This document shows, piece by piece, positions 31,201 to 36,540 of a stretch of DNA of 36,540 nucleotides. The notes under the pieces are model-generated. The model saw only the letters and a list, made by a program, of their open reading frames with translations. It did not search any database and was not told the DNA's origin. The stretch lies in assembly GCA_017394375.1 (NCBI GenBank), contig JAFPYV010000028.1:1-36540 (forward strand). The letters run 5' to 3'. The stretch comes from a bacterium. Lineage in GTDB: Bacteria; Bacillota_I; Bacilli_A; Mycoplasmatales; Mycoplasmoidaceae. Position numbers and translations under genes: made by a program. Numbering within the stretch: position 1 is the stretch's first letter; each line of letters begins with the position of its first letter.

Positions 31201-32217
31201 GGCTCCTTGCTTGAAAAAGCTATTTCATTATCATGAAATGAATTTAGTTTAATTAACCACTACCGCAGTGATAATTCCCAATTAATTGATTTTAGTAACC
31301 AACATTTCTATGATAATAAGCTAGAATTTGCTTCTTACAATCATGAAATTGGTAAGAATGCTATTAAAGTTTATAACGTGATCGAAGGTGAAGTTAATGA
31401 TGATAATGTTAATGAAGTTAATGCCCAAAAAGACATTGATGTAATGGTACAAAATCTTGATAAATATGACAGCATGATTGTAATTACTGCAAACGTTAAA
31501 CAAATGGAAAAAGTAATATCGTTTATTTCCCAAGACAGTACTTTATCAGAAGAATTAGGTAAGAAAATTAATGTTTCCAACCTTGAAAATATTCAAGGAG
31601 AAGAAGCTGATTTAGTAATCTTTGATACTACGTATGCTCAAAACAGCGAAGGTAAATTTACGGAAAACTTTGGTCCAATTCGTACCCGGAATGGTAAATA
31701 TCGCATTAATGTAGCAATTACTAGAGCGAAAAAAGAAATTGATGTTGTCACTTCATTTGCTCCTGAAGACATTAAGAATGCTAGTCAAAATGAAGGGATT
31801 GAAATTTTCAAACAATATTTAGCATATGCTAATGAATGCAGTAGTAGAAAATCATTATCAGCAATGTATTCACTTGGGGATACTGATAATAGCAACCAAA
31901 GTGAATTTAACAAACGCATCTTTCCTAAACTCGAAGCAGTGAAAGAAGCTAATTCATTAATTAGTAACTTTAATATTGGTTCAAAGAACGTTGACTTCGT
32001 CTTTATGAACAGTGAATACAATGCCATTAATTTAATTGTGATGGTTGATAGCATTAATGATTTTCAAGATGAAACATTATGGTTGCAAAAAGTTGATTTC
32101 CAACGTTTCCTTGAATCACGAGGTTATAAAGTATATCGCATTAATGAATTTGAATGATTTACCAAGTCCAACTTAATTATTGATGAAATTACTAATAGTT
32201 TAAAAAGTAATAATTAA
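28258..32217 (+). CDS. SF1 helicase paralog 2 (UPF1/DUF4011-type architecture) with degenerate nuclease-like C-terminus
   Basis: 1,319 residues with at least six TGA as Trp. Motifs: Walker A G-P-P-G-T-G-K-S (393-400), D-E-A-S (924-927), G-D-D-K-Q-L-Q-P near 947, Y-R-S-D near 1002, I-Q-G-E-E-A-D (1112-1118), V-A-I-T-R-A-K (1152-1158). The final residue of motif VI is Lys where paralog 1 has Arg. C-terminal segment (V-D-F-Q-R-F-L-E-S-R-G-Y-K-V-Y-R-I-N-E-F-E-W-F, shown with gaps in function) matches the same degenerate nuclease-like tail. The N-terminal 350 residues differ from paralog 1, which may specify a different partner or substrate. Only weak purine-rich sequence precedes the ATG. Opposite to the membrane operon, followed by a membrane protein. 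Confidence 0.88.
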
Positions 32218-32225
32218 TTTTTTTT

Positions 32226-33758
32226 ATGAGTAAAGTCGTATTAATTTCCAATAAAACTTACGGTCACTTGCAACATGTCAATCAAGACTATTGTCATGAT
32301 AACGGTATTGCATACAGCAGTGACCGTTTCTTTTATATCCTTAATCAAAGTTTTGAGTATCGATTAAGATTAAAAAATCCATTTATTGCGTGATGAATTA
32401 AATTTTGATATTACACTACTGATTATAAGAAGAATCCTAGTTTAAGTAATAAGCGGCACAGTGTACTTCAAATTATTGAAAAATTAGTTTATTTAGGATG
32501 CATTATTGGATTAATTCTTGCATTAATTTTTGGGTTAGCAATTCCAATTATTACTAGTACCACTAAGTCATTATTGTTAATTAGAGGTGAAGCACAAGGA
32601 GCGATTTATGCTAATAACCAATTAATTGGTTATGTGTTCACTAATTCAGAGGCAGCAGGAATTTTAAAGTTAATTGGTACTGATGCTACTTACTACACCC
32701 AACCAGCAATTGCTAATGCATTGCACCAACTAAATTTAACCCCGGATGCAGTTGACAAAATGATTTTTAAAGTTGGAAGCACGTTTATGATTGTGCAACT
32801 AACTAGCTCAATGCAAGAATTATTGCATGCTTTCTTTATTGCAAACCAAAATCATATTGGGGGACTTGACATTTCTAATTTGCAAAGCAAGGATTTAATT
32901 TTAAATATTGATCAAGCTGGACAAGCTATTTTGGTACCTAAGATTTGAATTTCTTATTTTGATGCTTCAAAAGTCATTGTTCCAATTATCTTTACTATCT
33001 TTTTTATTGCGGTAATATGAGCATATGATTATCGCAAAAAGAAAATCATGCCCAAAGTTAATAGCATGAGTATTCAAGATTATTTAATTTTGAAATTAAA
33101 TCTTGTTAAGAAATTTAACCATATTCTTAACAAAAACATTCCCATGATTAAAGGGATTAGTCAACTAAATCACCAATTTATCTTTAATATGGAAAATGTA
33201 GGAAATAGCCAAATTTACTTTAATCTACGATTATTAAATTATGCTTATAGTGTTTTTAGTGATTTAGATTGCATCATGGTGTTAACGAACCAAGATGATA
33301 ATGCAATTAAAGAATTAATGAAAATTATTGCCCAAGATTTTCACCAAAATCTTGCCATTACAATTATTAGTAGTGAAGATACTGATCTATTAAAAGCAAA
33401 AAATGCGTTAGGATTTTTATTTAACAATAAACAATTTAAAGAATTAACTACTGAACCACTATCTTTAAATTTAACTAAAAATGAATCACCTGAAACGAAT
33501 GCTAAACTATTTTATGCAAGTAGTCAACAAGCAATTTATGATTATAAATTAAATGAACTGCAAACTCAATTAGAGCAAAAATTAAATTACGTAGTCTTTA
33601 AATATCGTAATAATTTAAATGATGAAACAAAACAAATTATTTTGCAAGAAATTATTAAGCAATATCAACAAAAGAAAAAGGATTTAACCCAAAAATATCA
33701 TGATGCAATTAACGATTTAATGCATCATCAACAAGATAATGAAATTAATAATAACTAG
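32226..33758 (+). CDS. Two-helix membrane protein with cytoplasmic coiled-coil tail
   Basis: 510 residues with TGA as Trp. Not recognised. Cytoplasmic N-terminus (1-86) with a Trp/Tyr/Lys-rich stretch near 55-70, helix 1 at 87-110, an extracellular domain of about 140 residues (111-249; ends with V-P-K-I-W), helix 2 at 250-267, and a 240-residue cytoplasmic part whose last third is a Gln/Lys-rich coiled coil. Both ends inside by the positive-inside rule. It starts eight bases after the helicase stop, so it is probably in the same transcript, but no Shine-Dalgarno is visible. The shape resembles sensory or scaffold proteins. Confidence 0.75.
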
Positions 33759-33772
33759 AAAGAAGACAAACT

Positions 33773-34744
33773 ATGGAACATAAGAAACACGTTGTATTAG
33801 GAATTGAAAGTAGTTGTGATGAAGCAGCAATTGGCATTGTAAGTGATGGTAAAGTGTTGTATCAAGATTTATATAGTAGTGCAAAAGTGCAAGCCCAATT
33901 TGGGGGAGTTATTCCAGAAATTGCAAGTAGATTGCATGAAGAAAACATGCAAAAAATGTTAGCTAAATTAGTAAAAGACTTTGATGTTTCACAAATTACT
34001 GATATTGTTTATACTGCTCGACCAGGGCTAATTGGTGGATTGCATGTTGCAAACGTTTTTGCTAAAACCTTGGGTTGACAATGAGGACTTCACCCAATTG
34101 GAGTAAGTCATATTGGGGGTCACATCTTTAGTGCAGCTATTAATGAAAAAGAAGTTAAATATCCCTTTTTAACTTTAGTGGTTTCTGGAAAAACTTCTTC
34201 CATTTTTAAAGTAAGTAGTCCCAGCAACATTACCCAATTAGTATGCACTACTGATGATGCGGCTGGTGAATGCTTAGATAAAATTGGTCGCCGTTTAGGA
34301 ATTGATTATCCAGCAGGTAAAACTATTGATGAAACATATAAAGACGATTTAGCAGTAGTTCCTTTGATTGAACATAGTGGAAAGAATGAAAATTTTAGTT
34401 TCTCTGGTTTTAAAACTCATATTCTTACTTTAATTAACAACAATAATAACCACCATAAATATAGCAAAGAACAAATTGCTGCAAGTGCCATGAAATGAAT
34501 TGTTGACGAAATGGTTCATAAATTGCATTATTGAGCAACGGTTTATCATATCAACAATGTTTTTGTGGGAGGAGGAGTAAGTGCATCTCAAACCCTTAAA
34601 CATGCATTAGAAAAAGAACCTTGAATTAAATCATTACACATGACTGATTTGAAGTACACAGGTGATAACGGAGTAATGATGGCTTATTATGGCGAAAAAT
34701 ATTTACAAAGCAATGACCAAAATCCTTGTCAACAATCAATCTAA
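33773..34744 (+). CDS. tsaD: tRNA N6-threonylcarbamoyltransferase TsaD
   Basis: 323 residues, normal length, with TGA as Trp. It transfers threonylcarbamoyl from TC-AMP to A37 of ANN-decoding tRNAs, with TsaB and TsaE. Seen: N-terminal G-I-E-S-S-C-D-E, the metal-binding H-I-G-G-H (usually H-x-x-x-H) after V-S, the C-T-T-D-D-A-A-G-E-C-x-D-K segment, V-G-G-G-V-S-A-S, and the terminal G-D-N-G-V-M-M-A-Y. All expected ligand residues are present. Ribosome site AGAAAGAAG. It overlaps the next gene by 56 bases. It supplies the substrate of MtaB (508-1839). Confidence 0.95.
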
Positions 34745-35699
34745 ACTAGATCCCTTTGATGATTTGCTGAAATTAAAAATTAATCACAGTAAAGTTAAAA
34801 AAGTTAGTAAATTAGAAGGAACAGGTGACTATAAGTTTCATCTTATTTGTGATAATCACAAAGAATATTTATTACGAGCATTTGATGCATTGCAATATTC
34901 TTTGCATGCTGGCAATGAAGAATACAACTATACTACTCAATATTACCTTTTAAACTGACTACACCAATTTACAAATAATGTCTCTACTGCATATAAACCA
35001 TTCAAATTAAAAAAACTTACTTTATATTGCTTATTAGTAGAATGAATGCCTGGAATTAGTTTAAATCAAGTAGTTTTAATTAATTGGGATGAAATTAAAT
35101 ATTTAGCAGATTGCATTAAAGAATTAGTAAGTTTAATTCATCAATACCATTTAAAAAGTGCAAATAAATATCATCATAAACACCATTTTGTTCAAGATCG
35201 GAAGTCAAGATTATTTAATTTAGCATGAAATTATTACTCACAAATTGAGATTGATAAAAATAAAAAACGTATTTTTTATTTGTTAACTCACCACCTAAAA
35301 CATTATTGAGCAAATTTATGTTTTAGTAAATATGCTATGAATCATGGGGATCTTAATTTTTTAAATTTGCTTTATGATTTGGATAATGAGGAAGTAAATT
35401 TAATTGATTTTAATCGGTGTGGTTTTGAACCAAATTATCAAGATTTAGTAAAATTATATTTCTTTAGTTTTAAAAAAGCACCGTGCTTAGTAAAACAAGT
35501 ACTAGCTGGTTTTATTCATAATTTAAGTCAATGAAAAATTTTTAAAGGTTTGGTAATTTTATTTTGTTTAACTTCTTGACAATGAGCTTTTGCTCACCAA
35601 AATGTGACGGGAACCTTAGAATTTTTTACAAAGCAAATTAATGATGTAGTAAAAGATTTCAAAGAATTTAAATTACTAGTTCCTTATTCAATGCGATAA
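34689..35699 (+). CDS. Small-molecule kinase, aminoglycoside phosphotransferase/choline kinase-like fold
   Basis: 336 residues with TGA as Trp. ATP-dependent phosphotransferase of the protein-kinase-like APH/choline-kinase superfamily. Seen: N-lobe strand with G-T-G-D-Y-K-F and a candidate ATP lysine in H-K-E-Y-L-L-R, the catalytic N-H-G-D-L-N-F-L-N (Brenner motif, residues about 217-225), and metal-binding I-D-F-N-R-C-G. A choline, ethanolamine or sugar-amine kinase is possible; the acceptor cannot be read from sequence. The start is uncertain: ATG 34689 gives a 56-base overlap with tsaD, and ATG 34713 gives 32. Translation is probably coupled to tsaD. Confidence 0.8.
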
Positions 35700-35733
35700 A
35701 AAAAGATGGAATTTTTGCTTCCATCTTTTTCTT
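35698..35733. terminator. Bidirectional terminator between converging genes
   Basis: An 11-bp perfect stem (35701-35711 with 35719-35729) with A and T runs on the two sides. It ends both the tsaD-kinase transcript and metK. Confidence 0.85.
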
Positions 35734-35748
35734 ATATTATCAATAAAA

Positions 35749-36540
35749 CTATTTTTTAAAGGTAAATGTTTTTTCTCAGGGGAATTTATTATTCCCAAAG
35801 TGCCCATAGACACTAGTTTGTAAGTAAATTGGCTTTTTTAAATCTAATTCTTTAATCACGTCATTAATGTTTAAATCACCAAAGTTCTTTATAATTAATT
35901 CTCTAATTTCTTGTAAAGAACATTTTTCAGTACCAAAACAATTCACAATTAATTCATCAGGTACTTCTTTACCAATTTCTCATGCTAAACCAACTTCACA
36001 TTTAGTTGCTAGTTTATTATAAACAACATTCTTGGCAATTCAGCGTGCTAAATATGCTCCAGAGCGATCAACTTTAGTGTAATCTTTACCACTTAAAGCA
36101 CCTCCTCCGTGGCGCGCTTCAGTGCCATAAGTATCAACTTGCAATTTTCTTCCGGTTAAACCAGTGTCCCCAATTGGCCCCCCAATTATGAAGTCACCAG
36201 CATCATTTACCATAATGTTTTTATCTTCTGCATGCAAATTATAAGTTGCTAGCACTTCATTGGTAAGATTCCGAATTGCTTGCTTTCAAGTATCATGTTC
36301 TTTTTTACTATTAAATGGTTCATGCTGAATGGCAAGAATTATTTTATGCACTACATAATGATCAGGATATTGATGTAATTCAACTTGTGATTTCATATCT
36401 GCCTTAATATGCATGATTTTTTGGTTAATTCTAGCATCTTCAATTGCCATTAATAATTTATTAGCAATGTCATATTGAATTGGCAAATAATTTTTTGTTT
36501 CATTTGTAGCATATCCATACGTGATTCCTTGGTCACCAGC
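35749..36540 (-). CDS. metK: S-adenosylmethionine synthase, C-terminal part (partial)
   Basis: 263 C-terminal residues; the 5' end lies beyond the window. MetK makes SAM from methionine and ATP as a tetramer. Seen: [11 protein letters not shown] (the conserved G-D-Q-G loop), [13 protein letters not shown], then [14 protein letters not shown] and K-V-D-R-S-G-A-Y, all core ATP/Mg binding segments. Two TGA as Trp. It provides the methyl donor used by MtaB. The tsaD-metK neighbourhood is typical of mollicutes, here with a kinase in between. Confidence 0.96.

Noticed and set aside
31321..31580. Minus-strand frames inside helicase 2 (also 28632-28949 and 31785-32054)
   Set aside because: The plus-strand frame carries motifs V and VI here; the antisense frames have no recognisable content.
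1811..36540. Many genes appear broken by in-frame TGA codons, as if pseudogenes
   Set aside because: Frames continue on both sides of each TGA with conserved family sequence (EF-P, NusB, TsaD, MetK, helicases), and Trp fits at the sites. TGA codes for Trp here.

Overview
The window is an AT-rich stretch of a mollicute (Mycoplasma-like) chromosome. Many frames contain internal TGA codons that must be read as tryptophan. With TGA as Trp (translation table 4), about twenty apparently broken frames join into full-length genes such as efp, nusB, tsaD, metK and two helicases of more than 1,300 residues. The gene content (efp-nusB, tsaD near metK, greA, and a Tyr-Gln-Lys-Leu-Gly tRNA cluster) fits the pneumoniae/penetrans/Ureaplasma side of the mollicutes. 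That placement is inference; I cannot name a species.

Layout. 1-67 is the last codons of a probable IS30-family transposase, followed by a possible IS end. 176-430 holds two minus-strand tRNAs, Leu(CAA) and initiator Met. 508-4914 is a tightly packed minus-strand housekeeping block: hydrolase, efp, nusB, a four-helix membrane protein and mtaB, with several genes overlapping. 5033-13348 is a minus-strand block with a 1,419-residue SF1 helicase, a translationally coupled 147-residue protein, and a 1,173-residue cytoplasmic repeat protein. 13479-14473 is greA and a five-tRNA operon on the plus strand. 14474-14999 has no gene but several hairpins and one elaborate inverted-repeat structure. 14950-17481 has four tandem FMN-dependent azoreductase (AzoR/AcpD-type) paralogs. 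17528-28126 is a minus-strand run of four paralogous membrane proteins (634-694 residues, each with a C-terminal two-helix membrane hairpin) followed by an 825-residue exported, C-terminally anchored protein. Diverging from it at 28258 is a second SF1 helicase paralog, then a 510-residue two-helix membrane protein, tsaD, a small-molecule kinase-like gene, and, convergent, metK (cut by the window end).

How the genes relate. TsaD helps make t6A at tRNA A37, MtaB methylthiolates that same base, and MetK makes the SAM that MtaB consumes, so three steps of one modification are in the window. NusB, GreA and EF-P serve transcription and translation elongation. The best candidate for an undescribed system is 17528-32217 (to 33758 if the 510-residue protein is included): four coupled membrane paralogs, one surface protein, and a divergent helicase with a paralog 15 kb away. 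I recognise no characterised family for the membrane paralogs. The second candidate is the helicase/147-residue/repeat-protein block at 5033-13348, whose repeat protein has the look of a cytoskeletal or scaffold protein.
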